From an uncultured Kiritimatiellota bacterium (lineage in GTDB: Bacteria; Verrucomicrobiota; Kiritimatiellia; RFP12; UBA1067), in assembly GCA_934635045.1 (NCBI GenBank), contig CAKTZA010000007.1, positions 1-64,000 of the forward strand: 64,000 nucleotides of DNA, written 5' to 3'. Shown here in pieces: positions 45,086 to 54,296 of this stretch. The notes beneath the pieces are model-generated. The model ran no database searches and had not been told where the DNA came from. It worked only from the letters and a program-made list of their open reading frames with translations. Position 1 is the stretch's first letter; each line of letters opens with the position of its first letter. The translations under genes and the position numbers were made by a program.

Positions 45086-47128
45086 ATGGCCGAGACGGAA
45101 GCGATTGTGACACAGTTGGGCGAATGCGCCGAGAAAAAGGATTTCGAGGGCGCGTTCAGGCTCGTGCGGGAGAACCAGGCGGAGCTTGCGAAGAAGGTGC
45201 AGCCGGCCGGCGTCAAGGACGCCCTGAAGAAGACGACGAATGATCGTCTTCTTCTTTCTTTTCTCGACGGCGTCGAGTTCGGGGCGCGTCCGCTCGCCGA
45301 GTCGCTTGTGCGGCTGGAGAAGCTCGTCGCGTTCAACGCGAACATCCCCGGCGCGGCGGGCGTCAAGGTGCTGAACGAGACGTGGGGGCTCGGCACGGTC
45401 AAGAAGATCGACTACTTCTACAAGCGCATCACGGTCGACTTCAAGACGAAGAAGGGCCACCAGTTCACGTATGCGGCGGCCTGCGACATGCTGGCGGTCG
45501 CGCCGAAGGACCACATCCTCGTCCTGCGCGAGACGGCGCCGGCCGACTTCGAGACGCTCCTGAAGGAGAAGCCCGGCGAACTCGTCAAGGCGGTCATCCG
45601 CTCGAACGGCTCGTCGATGACGCTCGTCCGGCTGGAGGACTTCTGCGTGCAGAACGGCTTCGTGAAGGCGGTGAACTGGAAGAAGTTCTGGGATGCCGCG
45701 CGCGGCCAGCTCAAGGCCGACAAGTGCGTCGCCATCCCCGCGAAGAAGACCGAGCCCATCCAGCTCCGCGCGGCGGCGGAGGAGTACGGCGACAGCTGGC
45801 TGACGGGCTTCGCGCACGAGACGGATCCGAAGCAGATTCTCGCGGCGGTGTCCGAATACGTCGCGCAGGGCAAGTTCAAGGTCGCCGACGAGGCGACGAA
45901 GGCGAAGATCGGCGAGCGTCTCGCGTTCGCCGCGACGGCCGCGCGCAAGGTCGACGACGCGCTCTACGCGCGTCTCGCGTGCAAGATCGTGTCCTGCGGC
46001 TTCGCGAATCCGCCGGCGGAGGAGATGCGCGCCTACCTCTGGGAGCGCAAGCGGTTCGTCAAGGCGGCGGCCGCGCTCCCGGCGCGCGAGGTCGGCGCCA
46101 TGATCAAGTTCCTCGGCTGTGACGACGCGGCGCGGGCGAAACTCTACGCGGCGATTCCCGATCTCTGCTACGCGGCGGTCGGCGAGATCGTCGAACTGTT
46201 CGGAAAGGACGAGCCGTGCCGCCAGGCGATCGGCGACTACATGAAGCAGCCGAAGGCCCCGGCGACGCTGACGACGCTCCTCGTCGGCAAGTACGAGCAG
46301 TTCAAGGACTGGGCCGAACTGCCGCCGCTCATCACGCTCCTCACGCACGCGATCGCCCTCGGCGAAGGGCGGCAAAGCGGCGAGACGCTGCGGATGCAGA
46401 ACATCGTGCGCCGCCTCTTCGCGTCCGCCGACTGGCTCAAGAAGGTCTTTGGCGAGTGGCTCCAGAACCCGGCCGACCAGGCGCTCTTCTTCGAGCGCTT
46501 CCAGGCCTCGATCTCGTGGGATCCCTCGACGCACCACACGACGGTCGTGCGCATGACGAAGATCGTGCCTGCGCTGGAAGAGCACCTCGTCAAGGTCGAG
46601 AAGAAGAAGGAGTACGCGCGCATCACCTCCTTCCGCAGCTTCGGGCTCAAGAAGGCCGAGTACCTCAAGCTCATCAACGAGGACATGCCGGCGAACGTCA
46701 AGCGCATCGAGTTCGCGAAGAGCTACGGCGACCTTTCCGAGAACGCCGAGTACCAGTACGCGAAGGACGAGCAGCGCGCGCTCATGCAGAAGCAGACGCT
46801 CATGCAGGCCGACCTGGAGGCCGTCAGGCCCGGCGACTTCGCCGACGCGACGACCGACGAGGTGATGCCGGGCGTGACCGTCGTCTGCACGACGAAGGGC
46901 GGCGAGAAGACGTGGACGATCCTCGGCGAGTGGGACAACGACCTCGAAAAGGGCATCCTCTCCTCGAAGACGCGCGTCGCGCAGAACCTCATGGGCAAGA
47001 AGGTCGGCGACGACTTCGAGCTGCCTGACGAGGACGGCAACCTCACCTTTGCGACCGTGAAGGAGATCAAGCCGCTGACGGACGAGATCCGTGCGTGGAT
47101 GAAGCTCCCGGACGGCATCCAGATCTGA
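45086..47128 (+). CDS. greA: Long-form transcription elongation factor GreA
   Basis: A 680-aa protein. Only the last 150 residues or so are the classic Gre module: coiled coil with YGDLSENAEYQYAKDEQ near 550-566 (acidic tip residues that rescue backtracked RNA polymerase) and the C-terminal FKBP-like domain. The 500-residue N-terminal helical extension matches the layout of chlamydial GreA and is a PVC trait. The function of the extension is unknown. It heads a run of transcription and envelope genes with dksA following 23 bp later. Confidence 0.9.
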   Translation: MAETEAIVTQLGECAEKKDFEGAFRLVRENQAELAKKVQPAGVKDALKKTTNDRLLLSFLDGVEFGARPLAESLVRLEKLVAFNANIPGAAGVKVLNETWGLGTVKKIDYFYKRITVDFKTKKGHQFTYAAACDMLAVAPKDHILVLRETAPADFETLLKEKPGELVKAVIRSNGSSMTLVRLEDFCVQNGFVKAVNWKKFWDAARGQLKADKCVAIPAKKTEPIQLRAAAEEYGDSWLTGFAHETDPKQILAAVSEYVAQGKFKVADEATKAKIGERLAFAATAARKVDDALYARLACKIVSCGFANPPAEEMRAYLWERKRFVKAAAALPAREVGAMIKFLGCDDAARAKLYAAIPDLCYAAVGEIVELFGKDEPCRQAIGDYMKQPKAPATLTTLLVGKYEQFKDWAELPPLITLLTHAIALGEGRQSGETLRMQNIVRRLFASADWLKKVFGEWLQNPADQALFFERFQASISWDPSTHHTTVVRMTKIVPALEEHLVKVEKKKEYARITSFRSFGLKKAEYLKLINEDMPANVKRIEFAKSYGDLSENAEYQYAKDEQRALMQKQTLMQADLEAVRPGDFADATTDEVMPGVTVVCTTKGGEKTWTILGEWDNDLEKGILSSKTRVAQNLMGKKVGDDFELPDEDGNLTFATVKEIKPLTDEIRAWMKLPDGIQI

Positions 47129-47151
47129 ATCCCCGCGAAAGGAGAAAGTCA

Positions 47152-47760
47152 ATGAACGAGACTTCCGAGAAGAACGAGATCAAGCGCGTGCCGCCGCGCA
47201 TCATCCGCCGTCCGTCGGCGGCGGTCAAGGCGGCGGCCGTCCTGGAGGAGTACACGCCGATCGACACGGCGAAGGCCGTCGCGTTCGGCGCGTCCATCGC
47301 CGAGGAGATGAAGCGTTCCGCCGCGAAGGCCGAGCAGGAGCAGGTTGACGACGGCATCCGCCTCTCGCGCCGGCCGACGTCGCGGTCGCGCGGCGAGGAG
47401 ACGGAGAAGTTCCCCGAGGCCGACCTGAAGGACTTCCGCAAGCGCCTCCTCGACGCGCGCGCGAAGGCGATGGCGGGCGTGGACGCGATGAAGGCGACGG
47501 GCTTCAACGAGTCCGAGGACCACGAGGCCGACGGCGGCGACGGCACGGCACAGACGCTGCGTCTTCAGGCGCTCGGCCAGATGGGCAACATCAACCGCAC
47601 GATCCAGCAGATCGACGAGGCCCTGCACCGCATCGACGACGGCACGTACGGCGTCTGCACGGTCTGCGGCCAGCTCATCCGCAAGCCGCGCCTCCTGAAC
47701 CAGCCGTTCGTCCTCACCTGCATGGAGTGCCAGAGCGAAATGGAGCGCGGCGCGAAGTGA
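47152..47760 (+). CDS. dksA: DksA/TraR-family zinc-finger protein
   Basis: A 202-aa protein with an unstructured basic N-terminal half and a DksA-like C-terminal half: coiled coil from about 85, DEALHRIDDGTYGVC, and zinc ligands in CTVCG and CMEC. DksA-type factors enter the RNA polymerase secondary channel, like GreA just upstream, and modulate initiation with ppGpp. A GAAAGGAG ribosome site precedes the ATG. It overlaps lspA by 4 bp. Confidence 0.85.
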   Translation: MNETSEKNEIKRVPPRIIRRPSAAVKAAAVLEEYTPIDTAKAVAFGASIAEEMKRSAAKAEQEQVDDGIRLSRRPTSRSRGEETEKFPEADLKDFRKRLLDARAKAMAGVDAMKATGFNESEDHEADGGDGTAQTLRLQALGQMGNINRTIQQIDEALHRIDDGTYGVCTVCGQLIRKPRLLNQPFVLTCMECQSEMERGAK

Positions 47761-48242
47761 AGCGCGCGCTGATCGCGCTTGTCGTCGCCGCGCACCTCGT
47801 GCTCGTCGACGCGGTCGTCAAGGAACTCGCCGTGGGCTTCCTCAAGGGGTCTGCGGCGGTTTCCGTCATTCCGGGCCTCTTCAACCTCGCCTACGTCGAG
47901 AACCGGGGGTGCGCCTGGGGACTGCTGCAGGGGCACGTGTGGCCGCTCGCCGCCTTCGGCGTCGTCGCGCTCGTCTTTCTCGTCTGGAAGCGGCGGAGCG
48001 TCTTCGGGGTGCCCGGCTCGCGGCTGGGGGCGATTGCCGAGCCGCTGCTCTACGCGGGCGTCGTCGGCAACCTCATCGACCGCGTCTTTCGCGGCTACGT
48101 GATCGACATGTTCGACTTCCACTGGCAGGCGCGCCACTTCCCGTGCTTCAACGTGGCGGATACGTTCATCTGCGTGTCCGTCGGGCTTCTGCTGCTCGCC
48201 TCGCTGCTTGCGCCGCCCGCGAAGCGCGCAGAGATGGTATAA
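47757..48242 (+). CDS. lspA: Lipoprotein signal peptidase (signal peptidase II)
   Basis: A 161-aa four-helix inner-membrane aspartyl protease that removes signal peptides from prolipoproteins. The first conserved block AYVENRGCAWG is at about 38-48, the catalytic Asp pair lies in GNLIDRVFRGYVIDMFDF near 102-119 and FNVADTFI near 130-137. The start is GTG at 47757, overlapping the dksA stop (GTGA); an upstream ATG would add 10 residues of dksA-overlapping sequence. It serves the several lipoproteins in the window. Confidence 0.92.
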   Translation: MKRALIALVVAAHLVLVDAVVKELAVGFLKGSAAVSVIPGLFNLAYVENRGCAWGLLQGHVWPLAAFGVVALVFLVWKRRSVFGVPGSRLGAIAEPLLYAGVVGNLIDRVFRGYVIDMFDFHWQARHFPCFNVADTFICVSVGLLLLASLLAPPAKRAEMV

Positions 48243-48243
48243 T
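48238..48243 (+). promoter_or_regulatory. Extended -10 box of trkA-like gene inside lspA 3' end
   Basis: TGG-TATAAT overlapping the lspA stop and ending 6 bp before the ATG at 48250. Confidence 0.6.
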
Positions 48244-48249
48244 GTCCGC

Positions 48250-48906
48250 ATGAAGAGAATTGGCATCATCGGCGCGGGGCGCTTCGGCATGTCGCTCGCG
48301 GAATCGCTCTCGAACGCGGGCGCGGAAGTGATCCTCATCGACCGGAACCGTCCCGCGATGCAGCTGGCGAACGAGTTCGCGACGGCCCTGCAGGGCGACG
48401 CGACCCAGCCGCGCGTCCTGGAGGAGGCGGGCTTCGGCGAGTGCGACGTCGTCGTCGTCGCGATCGGCTCGAACATGGAGGCGTCGATGATGGCGACGGC
48501 GAACTGCAAGGAGCTCGGCGTGCCGAACGTCGTCGCGAAGGCGACGAGCGAGCTGCACGGCAAGATCCTGCGCCGCATCGGCGCGGACTCGGTCGTCTAC
48601 CCCGACCGCGACTCGGCGCACCGCCTCGCGCGCGCCATCGCGAACCACGACGTCATCGACTTCCTGGAGGTCTCCGAGGGCTACTCGATCGCGGAGATCG
48701 ACGTGCCCGACGGTGTGCGCGGCCGGACGCTCGCCGAGGCGGACCTCCGCCGCAAGACGGGCGTGACGGTGCTCTGCATCCGCCGCGCGGATCCCGACCC
48801 GAAGAAGGCGCGCAAGGTCATCTTCCCGCAGGCGAGCGACGTGATCGAGTCCGGCGACCGCCTCATCGTCTTCGGCGAGACGAAGAAGCTCGACGAGCTG
48901 TCCTGA
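48250..48906 (+). CDS. TrkA/KtrA-type potassium uptake regulatory protein
   Basis: A 218-aa cytoplasmic RCK protein with an NAD-binding N-domain (MKRIGIIGAGRFGMSLAESL, LIDRNRPAMQ, LQGDATQP) and a C-terminal RCK_C ligand domain from about 138 (DVPDGVRGRTLAEADL). Such subunits form rings that gate Trk/Ktr K+ channels in response to nucleotides. No membrane channel subunit gene is next to it, so the partner lies elsewhere. The 6-bp gap between -10 box and ATG implies a leaderless mRNA. Confidence 0.88.
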   Translation: MKRIGIIGAGRFGMSLAESLSNAGAEVILIDRNRPAMQLANEFATALQGDATQPRVLEEAGFGECDVVVVAIGSNMEASMMATANCKELGVPNVVAKATSELHGKILRRIGADSVVYPDRDSAHRLARAIANHDVIDFLEVSEGYSIAEIDVPDGVRGRTLAEADLRRKTGVTVLCIRRADPDPKKARKVIFPQASDVIESGDRLIVFGETKKLDELS

Positions 48907-48908
48907 CG

Positions 48909-50195
48909 ATGAGCCGGCTGGTCATTCGCGGACGCAAGACGATTTCCGGGACGCATCGCGTCTCCGGCAACAAGAACGCGGCGCTGCCGATGGTCGCGGC
49001 GGCACTCCTGACGCCCGAACCCGTCACGATCCGCAACCTGCCCGACATCGATGACGTGGCGCGGATGCTCGACGTGGCGCGGAGCTTCGGCGCGCAGGTC
49101 GTGCGCGACAAGGCGGCGGGCGCGGTCACGGTCACGGCGGCGAAGCTGCGGTCGGCGCGGATCTCGCCCGTGCTCGCGGCGAAGATCCGCACGAGCTTCC
49201 TCTTCGCGGGGCCTCTCCTCGCGCGGCTCGGCCGCGCCTCGCTGCCGCCGCCCGGCGGCGACGCGATCGGCCACCGCCGCCTCGACACGCATTTCGCCGG
49301 CTTCAAGGCGCTCGGCGCCAAGGCGTCCGTCGGCAAGAAGTCGCTTGCGCTGAAGGGCGCGCTGAAGGGCGCGCGCATCCTCCTCGACGAGGCGTCCGTG
49401 ACGGCGACGGAGAACATCCTGATGGCGTCCGTCCTCGCGCCGGGGCGGACGGTGATCGACAACGCGGCGTGCGAGCCGCACATCGTCGATCTCGCGAACA
49501 TGCTGAACGCGATGGGCGCACACGTCGCGGGCGCGGGCACGAACCGGCTCGTCGTCGAGGGCGTCGCGGCCCTGCACGGGTGCACGGCGACGGTCGGCTG
49601 CGACTACATCGAGGCCGGCAGCTACCTCGTCGCGGCGGCCGTGACGGGCGGCGAACTGACGCTGACGGGCGTCGACCCCGCGCCGTTCGAGGTGCTGGCC
49701 GGGCCGTTCGCGCGCTTCGGCGTGACGTGGACGATCGACGCGGCGGCGGGGACGCTCCGCTACGTGCCGCGCAAGCGGCTGCGGATGAAGTACGACCTCG
49801 GCGACGCGATCCCGTCGCTCGCGGACGGCACGTGGCCGGCGTTTCCGTCCGACCTCCTGTCGATCCTGATCGTCCTCGCCACGCAGGCGCGCGGCACGTG
49901 CCTCTTCTTCGAGAAGATGTTCGAGTCGCGGCTCTACTTCGTCGACCACCTGCGGCAGATGGGCGCGAAGATCGTGCCGTGCGACCCGCACCGCGTCGTC
50001 GTCACGGGACCGTCGGCGCTCGTGGGCGGCACGGTCACGTCGCCGGACATCCGGGCGGGCATCGCGCTCGTCATCGCCGCGCTCTGCGCGAAGGGCGAGA
50101 CGACGATCCTGAACGCCGAGTCGATCGACCGGGGCTACGTCGCGGTCGAGAAGGCCCTCGGCGCGCTCGGCGCGGACATCGAAAGGAAAGGATAG
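48909..50195 (+). CDS. murA: UDP-N-acetylglucosamine 1-carboxyvinyltransferase, Cys-to-Asp type
   Basis: A 428-aa enzyme that starts peptidoglycan precursor synthesis by adding enolpyruvate to UDP-GlcNAc. N-terminal VSGNKNAALP (Lys/Asn pair), an ATENILMASVLAPG segment and the C-terminal SPDIRAGIALVIAAL are typical. The active-site loop reads PPGGDAIGHRRLD near residues 114-126, with Asp118 (codon 49260-49262) where most bacteria have the Cys attacked by fosfomycin. Chlamydia and mycobacteria carry the same change and are fosfomycin resistant. The start overlaps nothing and follows trkA by 2 bp. Confidence 0.95.
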   Translation: MSRLVIRGRKTISGTHRVSGNKNAALPMVAAALLTPEPVTIRNLPDIDDVARMLDVARSFGAQVVRDKAAGAVTVTAAKLRSARISPVLAAKIRTSFLFAGPLLARLGRASLPPPGGDAIGHRRLDTHFAGFKALGAKASVGKKSLALKGALKGARILLDEASVTATENILMASVLAPGRTVIDNAACEPHIVDLANMLNAMGAHVAGAGTNRLVVEGVAALHGCTATVGCDYIEAGSYLVAAAVTGGELTLTGVDPAPFEVLAGPFARFGVTWTIDAAAGTLRYVPRKRLRMKYDLGDAIPSLADGTWPAFPSDLLSILIVLATQARGTCLFFEKMFESRLYFVDHLRQMGAKIVPCDPHRVVVTGPSALVGGTVTSPDIRAGIALVIAALCAKGETTILNAESIDRGYVAVEKALGALGADIERKG

Positions 50196-50200
50196 GGTGG

Positions 50201-51253
50201 ATGAAGATCGTTCGGGCAGATGAGGCGGGGCTGGCGGCGGCGACGGACGCGCTGTGCGCGGGCGGTGTGGCGGTGATCCCGACGGATACCGTCTACGGGC
50301 TCGCGGCGCACCCGGATTTCCCCGACGCCGTCGCGCGGCTCTACACGATCAAGGCGCGCGACGCGCGGAAGCCGATTGCGCTCCTCGCGAGCGATGCGGA
50401 CGGCGCGGCGAAGTTCGTCGGCGCCGAAGCCGCGTCCGTCGGGCGGAAGCGCTGGCCGGGCGCGCTCACGGTCGTCGCGCAGGGCGAGGGCGTGCGCGTC
50501 CCCGACCACGACTGGACGCGGCGGCTGATTGCGCGGTGCGGCGGCGCGCTGCGCGTGACGAGCGCGAACCTCTCCGGGCGGCGCGCGGCGACGGACGCCG
50601 AGGACGCGCTGAAGGACATTGGGCTTTCGGCCGATCTCGTCGTCGATGACAGGGTGTCGCCGGGCGGCACGGCCTCGACCGTCGTCAAGGTCGAAGGCGG
50701 GCGGCTCACGATTCTGCGCGACGGCCCGGTGAAGTTCCTAACGCTCGCGAGCGGATCGCCGCGCCGGGCGAAGATCCTCCAGTCGCTCGGCGTCGACTTC
50801 GCCGTCGTGAAGAGCGACGCGCCGGAAGTGAGCTATCCGCACGATCCCGAACGGACGGTGCGCGAGAATGCGCGCGCGAAAGGGCGGGCGGTGTCCGCCG
50901 CGCACGTCCTGAGCGCGGACACGATCGTTTGGTTCGCCGGCAAGATCTACGGGAAACCGCGCGACCTCGACGAGGCGAAGGCCTTCTTGCGCGAACTCAG
51001 CGGGCAGACTCACACGGTCTTCACGGGCGTCGCGTACGACGGCGACGTGCGGGTCGTCCGCTCGGACGTCACGTTCCGGCCGCTGTCGGACGCGCTGATC
51101 GATGCCTACGTGGCGCGCGTGAAGCCGACGGACCGGGCGGGGGCCTACGACATCGACGAGTCGGGCGACCTGATCGTCGCCTCGTACGCGGGCAGCTACG
51201 AGAACATCATGGGACTGCCCGTGGAGCCGCTGAAAGAATGGAAAATCGCCTGA
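50201..51253 (+). CDS. TsaC/YrdC-Maf fusion protein
   Basis: A 350-aa single frame joining two enzymes. Residues 1-176 are a threonylcarbamoyl-AMP synthase of the YrdC/Sua5 fold (PTDTVYGLAAH, KARDARKPIALL, RWPGALT, VTSANLSG), which makes the precursor of the t6A tRNA modification. Residues 178-350 are a Maf nucleotide pyrophosphatase (FLTLASGSPRR, RENARAKG, SADTIVWF, GKPRD, HTVFTG), which removes non-canonical nucleotides. The junction has no linker. A GTG codon at residue 177 could also start a free Maf protein. Confidence 0.88.
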   Translation: MKIVRADEAGLAAATDALCAGGVAVIPTDTVYGLAAHPDFPDAVARLYTIKARDARKPIALLASDADGAAKFVGAEAASVGRKRWPGALTVVAQGEGVRVPDHDWTRRLIARCGGALRVTSANLSGRRAATDAEDALKDIGLSADLVVDDRVSPGGTASTVVKVEGGRLTILRDGPVKFLTLASGSPRRAKILQSLGVDFAVVKSDAPEVSYPHDPERTVRENARAKGRAVSAAHVLSADTIVWFAGKIYGKPRDLDEAKAFLRELSGQTHTVFTGVAYDGDVRVVRSDVTFRPLSDALIDAYVARVKPTDRAGAYDIDESGDLIVASYAGSYENIMGLPVEPLKEWKIA

Positions 51254-51299
51254 GGCCCCCTCCGTGTGAGCCCATTGATGTTCAAGGAGGCGGACGGAG

Positions 51300-52571
51300 A
51301 TGCGGAATGCGGTGTGGCTGTACGTGCGGCACGGGCTGTCCCTCGCGGCGGATCTCGTCGCGGCGCGGTTTGTGCTGGCGGCGTTGGGGGCGGAGGGCTT
51401 CGGAACCTATGCCGCCGTCGCGGCGGTCGCGCTCCTCGGCACGTTCTTCTGCGGGGCGCTCGGCGAGACGTTCCGCAAGTACCTGAGCGAGACGGACGGA
51501 CGCGGCGGCGCGCGGGCGGCGGCGCACGTCTTTTCGGACGCCTTGGGGCTCACGGCCGCGTTCGCCGGAATCGGACTGCTCCTCGCGGGTCTGTTCGGGG
51601 GCGTTTGGGTCGGCTCGGCGATCGCGGTTCATCCGCAGGCGGGCGCGGCCTTCGCGTGGGCCGCCCTCGCCGCCGGCCTGACCGTGCTGTGCGTGCCGTT
51701 CGAGTCGCAGGTCGTCGCGTCCGAGCGGACGGGCGTCTTTGCGTGGCTGGGCCTGTGCGAGGCGGCGGTCGCCTTCGGCGCCATCGGTGCCGTGCGGGCG
51801 TTGCCGGACTGCCCCGGCGTGGTCGTCTACGCGGCGGCGCGGACGTGCGGACAGCTTCTCGTGCTGATCGTTCTCGCCGTCCGCTGTCGGCGCAACCTGC
51901 GTGCGGTGGTGCGTCCGCGCGTGGCGGGCATCCGGCGGATGCTGAAGTTCTTCGTCGGCTGTTCGGTGCGGGCGCTCTCGACGGAACTCAAGTACCGGGG
52001 CACGGAGACCGCGCTGAATGCCGGGGCGGGGGCGCTCGCCAATGCGGCGTGGCGCATGGCGATGCAGGTCGGCGGCCTCTTCGCGATGGTCATCGGCGAT
52101 CTCCAGACGGCCATCACGCCGCGCCTGATGAAACTGCATGCGCAAGGCGAGGTCTGCGGCCTGAGACGGCTGCTCGTGCGGGCGGAGGCCGTGACGCTGC
52201 TCGTCTTCCTTGCGCTGGCGGCGCCGGTGGGGATTTGCGCGCCGACGCTCGTGTCGTTCTGGCTTGGGCCGGACGCGCCGCCGGCGACCGTCGCGTTCAT
52301 CCGCGTCTTCGTCGTCCATTTCCTCTTCGACGCCCTGAGCGCGCCGCTTCATGTCGTCCTCACGACGGAGCGGGATTCGACGCGCTACCAGCTCGCCGTC
52401 TCCGTCATCATGGGCAACGGCTTTCTCCTTGCCGTCCTGGCGCTGGCGCTGGGTCTGCCGCTGTGGTGCGTCCCGGCCGGTGTCGCGCTCTCCAACGCGC
52501 TGGCCTTCGGCTTTCGCCTGTATCTGGTTCTTCGGGCTTTCGCCGCCTTCCGGGCGGGCGACTTGGGCTAA
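51300..52571 (+). CDS. Polysaccharide flippase-like membrane protein (MOP superfamily)
   Basis: A 423-aa protein with about 12 hydrophobic helices and no soluble domain. The arrangement and the LGAEGFGTYAAVAAV opening resemble Wzx-type exporters of lipid-linked oligosaccharides (MATE/MOP fold). A GGAGG site precedes the ATG. It ends the greA-murA group, and murA plus a phosphohexomutase elsewhere fit an envelope-glycan role. Cargo is unknown. Confidence 0.75.
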   Translation: MRNAVWLYVRHGLSLAADLVAARFVLAALGAEGFGTYAAVAAVALLGTFFCGALGETFRKYLSETDGRGGARAAAHVFSDALGLTAAFAGIGLLLAGLFGGVWVGSAIAVHPQAGAAFAWAALAAGLTVLCVPFESQVVASERTGVFAWLGLCEAAVAFGAIGAVRALPDCPGVVVYAAARTCGQLLVLIVLAVRCRRNLRAVVRPRVAGIRRMLKFFVGCSVRALSTELKYRGTETALNAGAGALANAAWRMAMQVGGLFAMVIGDLQTAITPRLMKLHAQGEVCGLRRLLVRAEAVTLLVFLALAAPVGICAPTLVSFWLGPDAPPATVAFIRVFVVHFLFDALSAPLHVVLTTERDSTRYQLAVSVIMGNGFLLAVLALALGLPLWCVPAGVALSNALAFGFRLYLVLRAFAAFRAGDLG

Positions 52572-52574
52572 AGG

Positions 52575-52630
52575 CCTCCGTGTCTCCGCCACTCCGTCAT
52601 CTCCGTGTTCAGCGAAAGCAATCTTGTTGC
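52575..52630 (+). repeat. 56-bp dispersed intergenic repeat, copy 2
   Basis: Matches 18154-18209 with two substitutions. It begins 3 bp after the flippase stop codon. Confidence 0.85.
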
Positions 52631-52733
52631 GGCCGAGGGGCCGATTTTCCGGCGGATTGCCCGGCGCGCTTGACGGGACGGACGAAAAAGAGTAAACTAC
52701 ACCCATTCTTTGCACAAAAGCATAGGTTAACAC

Positions 52734-54263
52734 ATGAAAAAACTCATCCTCTCCGCGCTTTTCGCGACTGGCCTGGTGGCTGGGATCGAAGCGGCGCCCA
52801 CCGACACCGTCACGCAGGCCGACCTGCAGGCGATCATCCAGCGGCTCAACAAGCTCGAAGCCGAGAACAAGGCCCAGGCGGCGAAGATCGCCGAGCTTGA
52901 AGGCAAGAACAAGGAGCTGGTCGCCCAGCAGACCGCAACCGAGCAGAAGGTCGCGACGGTGACGGTTGCGAAGACCGAGGGTGAGGCGGCCAAGGCCGAC
53001 AAGACGACCGAGGTTTCCGAGTCGGGCAAGATCTTCACGACCGAGAACGGCAAGAAGTACTACCTCGCGGACGCGACGGCCAACATTTTCGAGCCGCTGT
53101 CCGAATCGGGTCTCCAGATTACGCCGTATGGCTACCTCGTGTTTGAGGGCGTCTACGCCGACCACGGTCTTGAGCCTGACTGGACGACGGACTTTGTCCG
53201 CTCGAAGCGAGATCGCGCGTATAAGAACCACAATTCGACGCTCTCGGTGCAGGATTCGATTCTCGGCATTCAGTTCATGACGCCGGAGTCGTTCCATGGC
53301 TGGAAGTTCTCGGGCAAAGCTGAGTTTGACCTCGCGGGCACAGACGAAGGCTGGGCGGATGATTATGACCTTCACTGGCGTCACCTCTACGTGAATGCCG
53401 AGCACGAGAGCGGTTGGTCGATTCTCTTTGGTCAGACCTGGCATCTCTGGAAGATGGTCACGCCGTCCGAGATTGACGGTGCGTGGATGGAGAACGCCGG
53501 TCATCCGTACCGCCGCAGCCCGCAGCTTCGCATCACGAAGAAGTGGGACTGGGAGGACAGCTCGCTCGAATGGCGCGTTGGCTTCGTCAAGAATGGCCCG
53601 AATGCCTCGACGGATCGTGATAATGACGGCATGCTCGACTCCTCGGCTTCGGCGTGGGGCTGGTTCGAGACGGCGTTCCTCTATGACCACGAGGCTGCAT
53701 GGGACAAGGGCCGTCGCTGGCTCATCGGCCTTGGCGGCATGTATGGCCGCGACGCGAGCCGCCGCCAGACGGCCATCGGCGAATGGGATGGCGAGAGCGA
53801 CAGCTACAACTCGCAGATGGCTATGATTGCGGCCTCGATTCCGTTCCTGGAGAAGTTCACGCTCACGGGTCAGGTCTACGGCGGCGAGAACCTCGGTCGT
53901 ATTCAGGCCGGCTGCGGCCAGAGCGTCGCTTTCACGCCGAATGTGCTTAACGAGCGTGGCGAGGAGGTCACGTCGATTGGCGGCTTCGTCGATCTCGCCT
54001 ATGAACTCAACGACACGTGGTCGTTTGCGCTTGGCTATGGCTTCGACAACCCGACTGTTGACGATGGCATGGGCGTGCAGGGTGGTGGAATTCCAAACAC
54101 CAACTATATCGACTTCAACGACCGCCTCTACATCGATGCGTTCTACCGCATCACGTCGAACTTCAAGCTCGGTCTTGAATATGCGCGCCTCAGCACGAAG
54201 TATGCCGAGGACGGCACGTCGCTGGCGAACCGCATCCAGTTCAGCGCGTTCTACGACTTCTAA
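52734..54263 (+). CDS. Outer-membrane porin-like protein with N-terminal coiled coil
   Basis: A 509-aa protein with signal peptide MKKLILSALFATGLVAGIEA. Residues 25-80 form a Lys/Glu/Ala-rich coiled coil (for example LNKLEAENKAQAAKIAELEG) that may reach toward peptidoglycan. From about 115 on, alternating amphipathic strands and a terminal aromatic (SAFYDF) indicate an outer-membrane beta-barrel. Codons ending in T or C mixed with AT-rich third positions differ from the neighbours and suggest strong expression. It is followed by a hairpin terminator. Channel specificity is unknown. Confidence 0.75.
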   Translation: MKKLILSALFATGLVAGIEAAPTDTVTQADLQAIIQRLNKLEAENKAQAAKIAELEGKNKELVAQQTATEQKVATVTVAKTEGEAAKADKTTEVSESGKIFTTENGKKYYLADATANIFEPLSESGLQITPYGYLVFEGVYADHGLEPDWTTDFVRSKRDRAYKNHNSTLSVQDSILGIQFMTPESFHGWKFSGKAEFDLAGTDEGWADDYDLHWRHLYVNAEHESGWSILFGQTWHLWKMVTPSEIDGAWMENAGHPYRRSPQLRITKKWDWEDSSLEWRVGFVKNGPNASTDRDNDGMLDSSASAWGWFETAFLYDHEAAWDKGRRWLIGLGGMYGRDASRRQTAIGEWDGESDSYNSQMAMIAASIPFLEKFTLTGQVYGGENLGRIQAGCGQSVAFTPNVLNERGEEVTSIGGFVDLAYELNDTWSFALGYGFDNPTVDDGMGVQGGGIPNTNYIDFNDRLYIDAFYRITSNFKLGLEYARLSTKYAEDGTSLANRIQFSAFYDF

Positions 54264-54296
54264 TGACGGCATCTCAACAGCAAAGATGAACAGTTG

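Noticed and set aside
49240..49275. MurA Asp118 as a sequencing error for Cys
   Set aside because: Asp (GAC) versus Cys (TGC/TGT) needs at least two base changes, the frame is intact, and Asp is a known natural variant.
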